Source: Mangrovimicrobium sp033283385 (lineage in GTDB: Bacteria > Pseudomonadota > Gammaproteobacteria > Pseudomonadales > Halieaceae). Taken from it: a DNA stretch of 64,000 bases. Made by a program: the position numbers and the translations under genes. Location of the stretch: positions 1 through 64,000 of the forward strand of contig JAWMQQ010000002.1 in NCBI GenBank assembly GCA_033283385.1, in the 5' to 3' direction. Positions within the stretch are counted from its first letter, which is position 1, and each line of letters starts with the position of its first letter. Shown piece by piece: positions 40,588 through 48,902 of this stretch. Below the pieces are notes generated by a model. The model was given only the letters and a program-made list of their open reading frames with translations, ran no database searches and was not told the DNA's origin.

Positions 40588-41547
40588 TTGCGCAAAGTGG
40601 CTGTCGTGGTGCCGGTGTACAACGAATCTGCGGTCCTGGCGCAGTTTCACCAGCGGCTGTGCGCGGTGCTCGACGCCTGCCGGGACTACGAGTTCAGCGT
40701 CCTGTACGTGGACGACGGCAGCGAAGCGGGCTTTCTTGCCCAGCTTGAAGCCCTGCGCGAGACCGACGCGAGGGTCGGCGTGCTCGAGCTGAGCCGCAAC
40801 TTCGGCAAGGAGGTGGCGCTCTCCGCCGGCCTGGACCACGCCGCGGGCGACGCGGTGATCCTCATGGACGCGGACCTGCAGGACCCGCCGGAACTGCTGC
40901 CGGAACTGCTGCAGGCCTGGGAGTCCGGCTACGACGTGGTCTACGGCCAGCGCCGTGAGCGTCGCGGCGATTCCGCCTTCAAGCGCGTCACGGCCAGCAC
41001 CTTCTACCGGGTGCTCAATGCCCTGAGCGAAGTTGAAATCCCCCGCGATGTCGGCGACTTCCGCCTGCTCAGCCGCCGCGCCGTCGACGCCCTGCTGGCG
41101 CTGCCCGAGCGCCACCGTTACATGAAGGGGCTGTTCGCCTGGATCGGCTTCCCGCAGAAGGCCATCCCCTACGACCGGGAGCCGCGGGCCGCAGGCGATA
41201 CCCGCTGGAATTACTGGCGGTTGTGGAACTTCGCCCTGGAGGGCATCACCTCGTTCTCCGCCGCGCCGCTGAAACTGGCCACCTACCTCGGCCTCGCCAC
41301 CTCGACGGTGGCGCTGGTCTACGGATTGTTCATGCTGCTGCGCACGCTGCTGTTCGGCAACCCGGTGCCCGGCTATCCCTCGCTGCTGATCGTCATACTG
41401 TTCCTCGGTGGGGTGCAGTTGATCTGCCTCGGCATCATCGGCGAATACCTGGCGCGCACCTATAACGAGAGCAAGCAGCGCGCGCTGTATTTCGTCAAGG
41501 GCTACCACCCTGCAGGGACCGGCAGCGACCGGGACGACGCCGCGTGA
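40588..41547 (+). CDS. Family 2 glycosyltransferase, GtrB/DPM-like
   Basis: A 319-residue GT2 enzyme: VAVVVPVYNESAVLAQFHQR, VLYVDDGS, ELSRNFGKEVALSAGLDHAA, DAVILMDADLQDPPELLPEL, and the late FRLLSRRAVDALLALPERHR. Two C-terminal membrane segments follow (GLATSTVALVYGLFMLLRTL and LLIVILFLGGVQLICLGIIG). GtrB-type enzymes load a sugar from a nucleotide donor onto undecaprenyl phosphate on the cytoplasmic face. The start is probably the TTG at 40588, seven bases after GAGGAG; no ATG is available near the fold. It overlaps the next gene at GTGA. Confidence 0.92.
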   Translation: MRKVAVVVPVYNESAVLAQFHQRLCAVLDACRDYEFSVLYVDDGSEAGFLAQLEALRETDARVGVLELSRNFGKEVALSAGLDHAAGDAVILMDADLQDPPELLPELLQAWESGYDVVYGQRRERRGDSAFKRVTASTFYRVLNALSEVEIPRDVGDFRLLSRRAVDALLALPERHRYMKGLFAWIGFPQKAIPYDREPRAAGDTRWNYWRLWNFALEGITSFSAAPLKLATYLGLATSTVALVYGLFMLLRTLLFGNPVPGYPSLLIVILFLGGVQLICLGIIGEYLARTYNESKQRALYFVKGYHPAGTGSDRDDAA

Positions 41548-43325
41548 GCCGGGCGAAGGCAAAGGCCAGGGCAAGAACCAAGGCAGAGTCGACGGCAAAA
41601 GCTAAGGCAGAGTCGACGCTGAAGGCCGTCGCAGTGCCGCCGGAATCGAATCCGGGTGTGCAGGTACTGCTGTTCGCCGCGGGAATCCTGATCTACCTCT
41701 CCTTCGGCTATACCGAGATGGCCGGCTCGGACCTGTGGTGGCACCTGGCCGCCGGGCGCGAGCTGTTCCAGACCGGCACGCCCTTCATGCTGGACGACTG
41801 GTCCTACTCCGCCCACGGCCACGACTGGCTGAACCACGAGTGGTTCTCCGACGTGATCTTCTGGGCCTGGTCCTCGGCGTTCGGCATGGCCACCCTGGTC
41901 TACTGGAAGTGGCTGGTGATCGTCGCCACATTCTGCGTGTTGCAGTGGACCCTGCGGCGGCAGAGCGGCAACGGATTCGCCGCGCTGGTCTGCGCTGTGC
42001 TGGCGGCGGCGATCGCAGCGCCCTTCCTGGACATCCGCCCGCACCTGTACAGCACGCTGATGTACTGCGTATTGCTGTGCCTGCTGCTGGGCAGGGAACC
42101 GCGGCGCCTGGTGCTGGCCCCGCTGTTTTTCCTTTGGGTGAACCTGCACGGGGGTTTCTTCTTCGGGTTGATGGCGCTGGGCGTGCTGGTCTTCCCCTGG
42201 CGCGACTTCAGCATCCCGCGCCTGCGCGCGGCGGTGCTGACCGGGCTGGTCTGTGTCGCGGCGGCCGCGCTCAATCCCTCCGGGTTCAAGACCTTCCTCT
42301 ACCCGCTGATCTACGCCTTCGATACCAGCTCGCCCTATCGCGGGCTGGGGGAGTGGCTGTCGCCCTTCCAGTCCGGCGGCATCCGTTCGCCGCTGTTTTT
42401 CATCGCGATGTGGGCGCCGGCGCTGGCCCTGCTGTACGCCTTCCCCGCGGTGCGCCGGCGCACCGGCGTACCCTGGGAGGCGATGGTGCTCACCGGGCTC
42501 ACCCTGGCCATGGCGCTGACCAGCCGCCGGTTTATCTCGATCTTCGGTATCTCGCTGGCGCTGCTGCTGGCGCCGCTGCTGGGGCTGCTGTTCGAGCAGG
42601 TTCGGCACAAGGCGCTGCAGTATGCCTTTGCGCTGGCGGCCATCGGCTTCGGCGTGCTGCGCCTGTGGCCGTATCCGCTGCAGGCTGCGCCGGCGTTCCA
42701 CTACCTGACCGCAGAGTATTCCTACCCGGAGGACACGGTCAGCTTCGCCCTGGCCAACAAGCTGCACGGCAATGTGTTCGCGTTCTACAACTGGGGCGGC
42801 TACCTGCACCTGCGCACCGACGGGCAACTGAAGGTGTACATCGACGGACGCGCCGACACCCTCTACGGCGCCCATGAATACCAGCTGTACATGGGCGTGC
42901 TGCGCGGCGCGCAGGGGTGGGTCGACGCCGTCGAGGGCACCGGCGCGGAATTCATGCTGTGGCCCACCGGCCAGCGCAACGGGATGCAGATGCAGCAGGA
43001 ACTGCTTGCGACCGGCCGCTGGGAGCTGCTCTACCAGGATTCCGTATCCTGGCTGGCGGTGCGCAAGGGCGTCGCGCTGCCGCAACTGCTCGTGCCTTCC
43101 CCGCCTTCCCCGCTACGCGACATGAGCGAGGCGATGAAGGCGACCCGCGAGGGCAAGGTGGAGCTCGCGCTCGTCTATACCCGCCACGTGCGCGAGCAGA
43201 TTCCCTGGCAGAAGACCGCCTGCCAGGTGCAGGTAAACCTGCTGCGCTACCAGAAAAAGGATGAAGAGGCCGGGGCAGTATTGCGGGAGTGTCAGGGCTG
43301 GTTCCCCTCCGGCTTTGTGCGCTGA
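41544..43325 (+). CDS. Polytopic membrane protein, GT-C-like, function unknown
   Basis: A 593-residue protein. The first 35 residues are Lys/Ala/Arg-rich with repeats (KAKARARTKAESTAKAKAES), then about ten membrane segments. The first periplasmic loop has GSDLWWHLAAGRELFQTGTP and SYSAHGHDWLNHEWFSDVIF, a pattern shared by a family of uncharacterised GT-C-like proteins. The C-terminal 180 residues are soluble, with LHLRTDGQLKVYIDGRADTL. It has a GTG start overlapping the GtrB stop. It could be the sugar-specific transferase (gtrX position) of the cluster; the acceptor is unknown. Confidence 0.78.
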   Translation: MSRAKAKARARTKAESTAKAKAESTLKAVAVPPESNPGVQVLLFAAGILIYLSFGYTEMAGSDLWWHLAAGRELFQTGTPFMLDDWSYSAHGHDWLNHEWFSDVIFWAWSSAFGMATLVYWKWLVIVATFCVLQWTLRRQSGNGFAALVCAVLAAAIAAPFLDIRPHLYSTLMYCVLLCLLLGREPRRLVLAPLFFLWVNLHGGFFFGLMALGVLVFPWRDFSIPRLRAAVLTGLVCVAAAALNPSGFKTFLYPLIYAFDTSSPYRGLGEWLSPFQSGGIRSPLFFIAMWAPALALLYAFPAVRRRTGVPWEAMVLTGLTLAMALTSRRFISIFGISLALLLAPLLGLLFEQVRHKALQYAFALAAIGFGVLRLWPYPLQAAPAFHYLTAEYSYPEDTVSFALANKLHGNVFAFYNWGGYLHLRTDGQLKVYIDGRADTLYGAHEYQLYMGVLRGAQGWVDAVEGTGAEFMLWPTGQRNGMQMQQELLATGRWELLYQDSVSWLAVRKGVALPQLLVPSPPSPLRDMSEAMKATREGKVELALVYTRHVREQIPWQKTACQVQVNLLRYQKKDEEAGAVLRECQGWFPSGFVR

Positions 43326-43334
43326 TCGCCCCGC

Positions 43335-44222
43335 TCAGCGCACCGACGCCAGGAGTTCGTCGATACTGTGCCGCGCCTGGCCGGCGTAACCGCCGCCAAA
43401 CAGGTTGAAGTGATTGAGCACGTGGTACAGGTTGTACAGCGTGCGCCGCGTCTGGTACCCGGCGTCCAGCGGCAGCGCGCTGTCGTAAGCCTCGTAGAAG
43501 GCGGGGCCGAATCCGCCGAACAGTTCGGTCATGGCGATGTCCGCCTCGCGGTCGCCGCAGTAGACCGCCGGGTCGAAGATCACCGGTTCGCCGTCGCCCG
43601 TCGCTTCCCAGTTCCCGCCCCAGAGGTCGCCGTGCAGTAGCGAGGGCGTCGGGGAGTAACCCTGGAAGAACTGCGGCAGGCGCTCCTGCAGTTCACGCCC
43701 ACTGTCGAGCAGCCGCCCCGGCGCGCCGTTTTCGGCGGCGAGAGCCAGCTGGAAGCCGAGGCGTTGCTCGCGGTAGAAGCCGATCCAGTCGCCGGTGGGC
43801 GCATTGCGCTGCGCGGTGCTGCCGATGGTGTTGTCGCGGTGCCAGCCGAAATACTCGCCGGGGGTGGCGTGCATGGCCGCCAGCCGCTCGCCGAGGCGGG
43901 TAGCCGCGGCGGGTCCGCCCGCGCCGAATTCCAGGTATTCCAGCACCAGCCAGGCCTCGCCGCCGGAGCAGCCGCAGGCCAGCGGTTGCGGTGCGCGCAC
44001 CGTGCCGGTCTCGAGAATAGCCCGCAGGCCGTCCGCCTCGGCCGCGAACATGGGCAGCAGCGCGGCGCTGTTGAGCTTTATGAAGAAGCGCTGGCCGCAG
44101 CCCTCGATCACCGCCGCCTGGTTGATGCAGCCGCCGCCCACGGGCCGGCTGGAGGCTACCCTGAAGGGCCTCCCCGTGGCCTCGGAGACGGCATTTTCGA
44201 CGGCCTGCCAGTCGCTGGGCAT
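43335..44222 (-). CDS. Fructosamine kinase family protein
   Basis: A 295-residue cytoplasmic kinase-fold protein. Seen are VGGGCINQAAVIEGCGQRFF with the ATP-binding Lys in FIKLN, the catalytic block LLHGDLWGGNWEATGDGEPV and metal-binding VIFDPAVYCGDREADIAMTE. The ending LYHVLNHFNLFGGGYAGQAR is typical. Such enzymes phosphorylate sugar adducts on protein amines so that the adducts fall off. The ATG at 44220-44222 is preferred; a TTG three codons upstream is possible. It lies on the opposite strand to, and 70 bp from, the tRNA-Val gene. Confidence 0.92.
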   Translation of the reverse strand: MPSDWQAVENAVSEATGRPFRVASSRPVGGGCINQAAVIEGCGQRFFIKLNSAALLPMFAAEADGLRAILETGTVRAPQPLACGCSGGEAWLVLEYLEFGAGGPAAATRLGERLAAMHATPGEYFGWHRDNTIGSTAQRNAPTGDWIGFYREQRLGFQLALAAENGAPGRLLDSGRELQERLPQFFQGYSPTPSLLHGDLWGGNWEATGDGEPVIFDPAVYCGDREADIAMTELFGGFGPAFYEAYDSALPLDAGYQTRRTLYNLYHVLNHFNLFGGGYAGQARHSIDELLASVR

Positions 44223-44292
44223 GTGCGGCAAGATCCTGCTGGAAGGTATTGAGGATGGCGGCGAGGGTCTATATAATCCCCGCCCTCACAAC

Positions 44293-44372
<80 letters not shown>

Positions 44373-44472
44373 CCTGAGAAAACCCTTACGCCACGGGGGT
44401 TTAGTGACGGTGCACAGCGTAGGCCAGCAGGCCTGCAAGATAGTGATGTTCACAATCGGAGTGCACCGATCG

Positions 44473-45399
44473 ATGACCAGTTCCCAGCCACGGCTGACTG
44501 CCGAAAAATTGCGCGCCCTACGAACCGAGTTCGAGATGGCGCCGCGAAACCTTACCTTCCGCGACCTCGTCAAGCTGTACTGCGCCCAGGCGCGACCCAA
44601 CGAACCCCGCGATTACCGCCTCAAGAAATGGCTGGATCTCTTCGGCGACCGGCCTGCGTGGGGCGTCTCCACCGATGACCTGGTGTTTGTCCTGGACAGG
44701 CTGGGCGAGTCCTACGCGCCCGCGACCGTCAACCGGGAGCAGGGCGACATGACCTGTATCTACAACTGGGCGATCAAGAATCGCCGCCGCACCGGTTGCC
44801 CGGACGACTTCACCAATCCGCTGGCCAACCACCCGAAATTGCCGGAGACGATGCGCCGGGTGCAAATGTCGGATGCCGAGGTCGAGCGCCTGCTGGCCCT
44901 GGCGCGCGGGTCCACCTATCCCCGGTTCTACGGTCTGGTGCTGGCAGCATTGACGACTGGCGGCCGGAAAAACGAACTGCGCCGCATGACCTGGCGCAAC
45001 ACCAGCCTGGAGCGTGGCCTGGCCGAGATCGGCACGGACCACAAATCCGGCGACTACCGGGTGCTGTCGCTCACCGATGGCCTGATCAATGAGCTGCAAG
45101 GCTACGACCGGCACGACCTCGATGCGCTGGTGTTCTGCCGGCGCCGCGATCCCTGGCAGCCCTACGATGAGCGCTCGGAATGGCTGCGTGTGCGCCGGCA
45201 GCTCGGCCGGGAGGATCTGCACTGGCACGACCTGCGCCACGTCTGCACGCAGCGCCTGCTGCGTTCGGGGGTGAACCTGCACACGGTGTCCCGTGTGCTG
45301 GGACACAAGGACAGTCGCATGGTGGCGCGCCGTTACGGGGCCCTGGAGGCGACGGACCTGCGCGCCGCGGTGCAGGCTGCGGGAGGGAGCCTGCAATGA
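44473..45399 (+). CDS. Tyrosine recombinase (integrase)
   Basis: A 308-residue phage-type integrase that would join the element to the tRNA-Val site. Catalytic residues are Arg165 (TTGGRKNELRRM), Lys in DHKSGDYRVL, His252 and Arg255 (HWHDLRHVC), His278 (VLGHKDSR) and nucleophile Tyr288 (ARRYGAL). The N-terminal 120 residues are a core-binding/arm domain. The ATG at 44473 follows CGGAG; ATG at 44446 and GTG at 44404 are possible earlier starts. It begins 100 bp from attL and points into the element. Its stop overlaps the next gene (ATGA). Confidence 0.94.
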   Translation: MTSSQPRLTAEKLRALRTEFEMAPRNLTFRDLVKLYCAQARPNEPRDYRLKKWLDLFGDRPAWGVSTDDLVFVLDRLGESYAPATVNREQGDMTCIYNWAIKNRRRTGCPDDFTNPLANHPKLPETMRRVQMSDAEVERLLALARGSTYPRFYGLVLAALTTGGRKNELRRMTWRNTSLERGLAEIGTDHKSGDYRVLSLTDGLINELQGYDRHDLDALVFCRRRDPWQPYDERSEWLRVRRQLGREDLHWHDLRHVCTQRLLRSGVNLHTVSRVLGHKDSRMVARRYGALEATDLRAAVQAAGGSLQ

Positions 45400-45971
45400 A
45401 TGACGGTCAGGAAAACGAGGGCTTAGACGAGGATCTCGACCAGGAATTGTTAGAGCTCCACCGAAGGTATGAGCGTCTGTGCAAGGCGCTACCCATGGAA
45501 AGGGGCCCAGACGATGAGCCAACGCAATCTGAGATAGACTTATTCTGGCTGCACTCAGAAGCCCTTCTTGGCATTTTCGCCAGGCATGCTAATGCACGAA
45601 AAAGGAAACGCGGGCCAAAGTCTGACCTCAAAGAGCAAGTGATCGTATCTGCGGCCGATTTCCTGTTGGAGCAAAATGCCGAGTGGCGGCATGCTCCGGG
45701 TCAGCGGGGGGGGTGGGGGTGGTACTTCAACGGCTCGCTGCTCTCAAAGGCTGAGCTGCTGGATGGTACGCTGGCTGAGCTCGCCAAGTATCAGCCCGGC
45801 TATCGCGATGGCGATGCCGTTGAGCGTTCCGACAAGCGAGTGCGCAACCTTCTGTCGGAGCGTGGCACTTGCATCGATATCGCTGCCCTCGTTTTCGACA
45901 ATAATCCGTCCCTATTCCCAGACGGGTTGGCGTTTCCATCTTTCGCCGATTGGCAGCGGGAACCCACCTAG
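45396..45971 (+). CDS. Hypothetical element protein
   Basis: A 191-residue soluble protein of unknown function, coupled to the integrase gene by an ATGA overlap. The N-terminal 30 residues are very acidic (NEGLDEDLDQELLELHRRYE). The middle has a basic patch ARKRKRGPKSDLKEQVIVSA followed by FLLEQNAEWRHAPG and YFNGSLLSKAELLDGTLAEL. The basic patch could contact DNA. It may serve integration or replication, but no motif proves it. Confidence 0.72.
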   Translation: MNDGQENEGLDEDLDQELLELHRRYERLCKALPMERGPDDEPTQSEIDLFWLHSEALLGIFARHANARKRKRGPKSDLKEQVIVSAADFLLEQNAEWRHAPGQRGGWGWYFNGSLLSKAELLDGTLAELAKYQPGYRDGDAVERSDKRVRNLLSERGTCIDIAALVFDNNPSLFPDGLAFPSFADWQREPT

Positions 45972-46114
45972 CACACCTCCCTGCACCTTTCCCAAATTAA
46001 ATTCGGGCACCTATCCGTTTTCTCTGTGATTCCATAGTTCCACACCGTCAAAACCCCCGTGGCAAGGATGTACTGACGGCGACACTACAGACCGCTAGTA
46101 GTTCGGAGGAAAAC

Positions 46115-46348
46115 GTGGAAGCGAACTGTGCTGAACAACCTCAGTCACTCGATACCTTTATCCCCGCCGGAGAATGGCGGAACAAGCGCGGCGAGCGTTT
46201 CTACCCGTCCCAGCAGTCCTGGAACTGGTTTCTCAGGAAGAACCGCGACCACCTGGTGCGCGAGGGCGTACTGCGACGGATCGCCGGTAAGGATTTCGTG
46301 GATGATGCGCGCATCGATGGAGTGATCTTGTCGCTGGGCGCCCGGTAG
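46115..46348 (+). CDS. Small probable DNA-binding protein (excisionase-like?)
   Basis: A 77-residue protein with a GTG start preceded by GGAGGAAAAC, a strong Shine-Dalgarno. The sequence FYPSQQSWNWFLRKNRDHLV, VREGVLRRIAGKDFVDDARI and VILSLGAR has the layout of a short winged-helix DNA-binding protein, as found in excisionases and AlpA-like regulators of integrated elements. That reading rests on composition and position only. Confidence 0.65.
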   Translation: MEANCAEQPQSLDTFIPAGEWRNKRGERFYPSQQSWNWFLRKNRDHLVREGVLRRIAGKDFVDDARIDGVILSLGAR

Positions 46349-46407
46349 GGGTCTGCCAATGATTCGACAACGTTGCATGGTGATGCCCTGCTTCGGGGGT
46401 GGCGCCG

Positions 46408-47052
46408 ATGGCCGGTGACTGGATGAAGATGCGAAAGGACCTCCAGTCGCATCCGAAAGTTGTCCGCATTTCGTCCGCAACCCGGTCGGATAAATTCCGC
46501 GTCGTTGGCGGATTGCATGCGGTTTGGGGTGTTTTCGACACCCACAGCGATGATGGGATTCTCCCAGGCTACACCATGGAGTTGATGGACCATGTTATCG
46601 GCTGGGATGGATTCTCTGCCGCAGTCGCATCCGTTGGCTGGCTGGAGGAGTCGCCCCAAGGCCTTGTGATGCCTGAGTTTTCCGAGCACAACGGCCAATC
46701 GGCAAAGCGCAGGGCAGAGGATCAGAAGCGCAAGAGAGATTCGCGAAGGCGTCTGAAAAGCGTCCCAGATAGCACCGGACAAAATGCGGACAAAATGCGG
46801 ACAGTAGATGAGAGTGAGAGAAGAGGGGATAAAAAAAATATATCTACCGCGCGCGAAGAATCGATAACACCGGACTTGGTAGAGGTAACCAACTATGGGC
46901 GGCACCTCGGATTCACCGACGACGAAAGCCACAACTTTTGGGCCTACAACCAGGCAAGGGATTGGGAGCTATCTGGCGGAGTGCCTGTAGCTGATTGGCA
47001 AGCGCTGATGGGGATGTGGCGGCGGGAAAAGCGAATTGGGGGTGGGACTTGA
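46408..47052 (+). CDS. Putative phage-type replication protein
   Basis: A 214-residue protein. The N-terminal 100 residues (WMKMRKDLQSHPKVVRIS, VVGGLHAVWGVFDTHSDDGI, VGWLEESPQGLVMPEFSEHN) resemble the winged-helix start of phage replisome-organiser or O-like proteins. A highly charged linker (SAKRRAEDQKRKRDSRRRLK) and a C-terminal region ending ADWQALMGMWRREKRIGGGT follow, the latter like the DnaT/DnaD-type C-terminus that recruits helicase. The ATG at 46408 follows GGGGGTGGCGCC. No primase or helicase is encoded, so replication would need host or helper factors. The stop overlaps the next ATG (TGATG). Confidence 0.7.
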   Translation: MAGDWMKMRKDLQSHPKVVRISSATRSDKFRVVGGLHAVWGVFDTHSDDGILPGYTMELMDHVIGWDGFSAAVASVGWLEESPQGLVMPEFSEHNGQSAKRRAEDQKRKRDSRRRLKSVPDSTGQNADKMRTVDESERRGDKKNISTAREESITPDLVEVTNYGRHLGFTDDESHNFWAYNQARDWELSGGVPVADWQALMGMWRREKRIGGGT

Positions 47053-47353
47053 TGCCGGTATATCGAGTTCATTTTGCAGATGGGGGTGGGGCAACGGTGC
47101 CATCGCCAGAGTCGATGGATCCAATGCGGATCGTCGCGAAGCTGTCCCGCCCTATCGCCAGAATTGAAGAGGGCGGCCGGCTCGTCTGGAGCCAACCGGC
47201 GGCAGCACCTTCGCCGCGGGGGCCTTCACCTCGAATCGGGGGTGGATCTCGTTCAACGGCAAGCCGATCACGGATTGGCCCGGAGCAATGAACATCTGGT
47301 CCGACAGGAATCACATGGCAGATCAGGTCACAGGAGGAAAGACCAATGGCTAA
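47052..47353 (+). pseudogene. Small element gene split by a frameshift
   Basis: The frame starting MPVYRVHFADGGGATVPSPE reads sensibly to about GGRLVWSQ (near 47195), then becomes Pro/Ser/Arg-rich and stops at 47291. In another frame, sense-like sequence takes over at the same place: TGGSTFAAGAFTSNRG, then WISFNGKPITDWPGAMNIWS, ending TNG at 47353. Adding one base in the CCAACC stretch near 47192 would join them into one protein of about 100 residues. No slippery heptamer for programmed shifting is seen. It could be a real mutation or a sequencing error. Function unknown. Confidence 0.55.
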
Positions 47354-47582
47354 AAAAATACCGTTCACCTGGGAGAAATACGAGCAAGCCCTGGAGATTC
47401 ACCCGAGCCTGCGAATTGACCAGGTATTCAGTTTCGACCACATGACCGCCAGCGAGCTGCGCGACCTGCAGGGGGTGGTCCAGCGTACGGCCACCATCGC
47501 CACAGTAACGCTGACCCAGCTGTCTGCGTTTAACAATTTCCTCTTAGCGCAGCTGGGCCCGGCGCGCACCCAGATTCACTAG
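47346..47582 (+). CDS. Hypothetical element protein
   Basis: A 78-residue protein starting MAKKIPFTWEKYEQALEIHP after a strong AGGAGGAAAG Shine-Dalgarno; it overlaps the frameshifted gene by 8 bp. The middle (MTASELRDLQGVVQRTATIA) is probably helical and the end is LLAQLGPARTQIH. Its small size and place among early capsid-side genes fit a phage accessory or structural helper protein. No family recognised. Confidence 0.65.
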   Translation: MAKKIPFTWEKYEQALEIHPSLRIDQVFSFDHMTASELRDLQGVVQRTATIATVTLTQLSAFNNFLLAQLGPARTQIH

Positions 47583-47595
47583 GCGGGGGTGGAGC

Positions 47596-48036
47596 ATGAC
47601 GGTTGAAGTCGGGACGATCCTCTACCAGATGAGCACCACCAGCGCCGACAGTATCGGGGTGTCCTGGCTGTACATCATTCGGCGCGAGGTGTGCGTGATT
47701 GATGGCACCACCTACACCCTGAGCTATGCGGAGCGCGCAGAGATTCCGGCCCACTCACCGCCGGCCACTGCATCCGACCTTGATCCCTACTGGTACACCC
47801 TGACCTCGCTGGCAATTGAGGTTAGCGACGTTGTGATCACAAACCAATGGAGTGAGTGGGCCGACCTGACATTCCCCACGGCGTACACGTTTAGCGATGA
47901 GGCCGCGACCATCGAGGCCAGGAACCTCCATCGCAACCACTGCTACGTCAACAGGGAGGCAGGGAAGGCGCAGCCGGCTTTGTCGGCGGCCGACGCCTTC
48001 GACTATCACGTGCTCGACTGGCGCTATCCATGGTGA
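47596..48036 (+). CDS. Hypothetical element protein
   Basis: A 146-residue protein starting MTVEVGTILYQMSTTSADSI, 13 bp after the previous gene, with GGGGGTGGAGC upstream. It is mostly beta-like and rich in Thr, Trp and Tyr (DLDPYWYTLTSLAIEVSDVV, YHVLDWRYPW). No signal peptide or membrane segment is seen. It could be a structural or decoration component given its neighbours, but this is position only. Confidence 0.62.
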   Translation: MTVEVGTILYQMSTTSADSIGVSWLYIIRREVCVIDGTTYTLSYAERAEIPAHSPPATASDLDPYWYTLTSLAIEVSDVVITNQWSEWADLTFPTAYTFSDEAATIEARNLHRNHCYVNREAGKAQPALSAADAFDYHVLDWRYPW

Positions 48037-48180
48037 CCACTGGCCGGCAGTACAGAAGGAATTTTTTAGCGTGGCGAGTACCAGGACAAAGTCACTGTTA
48101 ATAAAGGATTTTCGGCCCATTTCTCACAAAAAATCAGGCATTTGGGTCCCAGTCAGGCAATACAACCTTGAGGAAACGAT

Positions 48181-48471
48181 ATGAGCACCACAGAAGAAAT
48201 TGCAGCAACCACCAGCACGGCGACCAGTTCGGACATTAGCGTCCCCGATGGCGCGTCCATTCAAATCTGGACCGACCTGCGCTTGGTCGATAACGAGCGG
48301 GTGGACATATTCCGCACCGATGGCGGCAGCGTTGAGGCGCCACTGATCGAGGGCGGCACAGTGGTCGCGCTGACCAAGAGCAAGAGCGCAGCCCTGATCA
48401 ACGGGCCGGGAACATTCCGCCTGAAGAAAACCGCCACGACTGCGGCAAAGGCTGTGCTGTACGACTCGTAA
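48181..48471 (+). CDS. Hypothetical element protein, possible virion accessory
   Basis: A 96-residue, Thr/Ser/Ala-rich protein beginning MSTTEEIAATTSTATSSDIS after a GAGGAAAC Shine-Dalgarno. It continues with beta-type sequence (ASIQIWTDLRLVDNERVDIF; GPGTFRLKKTATTAAKAVLY). The size and composition are like small phage head-decoration proteins, and the capsid gene is the next gene on the strand. No homologue recognised. Confidence 0.62.
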   Translation: MSTTEEIAATTSTATSSDISVPDGASIQIWTDLRLVDNERVDIFRTDGGSVEAPLIEGGTVVALTKSKSAALINGPGTFRLKKTATTAAKAVLYDS

Positions 48472-48902
48472 GCCAGGCGCCGGCCACCCTACCCCCCGGC
48501 TTAGGTTCTTCCGCCCTGGGGGTGAGCTACGGGTGGCGGGCTCCGCGAGTTCTCGCTACTTTCGGCGCGCCTATGGGGCGGGGTTGTTGTTTATCAATGG
48601 TTCGCTGGCAGCCGGGCGCATGATCTACAAATTAAGGAACATCGCGCAATTGCTCAGACCTGAATTCAACAACCAACGGCCAATTTTGAGCGAAATGTTG
48701 GCCCATAGCCGAACACTGTATACAATCCCAGTATTCGCGGGTGACTCCCGCGAGATCCTACCCACAGCCAGGGCCGGGGTGATTCCCCGACTCGAAGTGC
48801 CTAGGCCGGCGCAGCATGTGACAGGACGCAAGGAACGTTGATCAACCGTTCCGGCGCTTGTGCACGTGCAATCTGCGCCGGAACCAGAACCTAGGTGCTG
48901 TT
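48472..48902 (+). other. 431-bp leader region of the capsid gene, no gene supported
   Basis: No convincing coding sequence: one frame (48533-48841) is open, but lacks a good start signal and protein-like composition. Two features stand out. A weak promoter-like pair TTGGCC (48698-48703) and TATACA (48719-48724) faces the capsid gene. A dense set of inverted repeats occupies 48800-48895. A further hairpin CGCGGG-N4-CCCGCG-type palindrome lies near 48738-48755. Confidence 0.6.
48800..48895 (+). promoter_or_regulatory. Nested, mutually exclusive inverted repeats before the capsid gene
   Basis: GGAACG (48832-48837) can pair with CGTTCC (48847-48852) around the palindrome TTGATCAA. The same bases, as GTTCCGGCGC (48848-48857), can instead pair with GCGCCGGAAC (48875-48884) around TGCACGTGCA. 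CCGGCGCAG (48806-48814) also matches CTGCGCCGG (48873-48881), flanked by CCTAGG on both sides (48800-48805, 48890-48895). The overlaps allow alternative folds ending 7 bases before the ATG, suitable for expression control or a packaging/replication site. Confidence 0.55.

Noticed and set aside
46359..46418. 19-residue peptide frame overlapping the start of the putative replication gene
   Set aside because: Too short and without a ribosome site; kept only as a faint leader-peptide possibility.
48533..48841. Possible 102-residue gene before the capsid gene
   Set aside because: Non-ATG start without a ribosome site, no protein-like pattern, and the region is explained better by promoter and inverted repeats.
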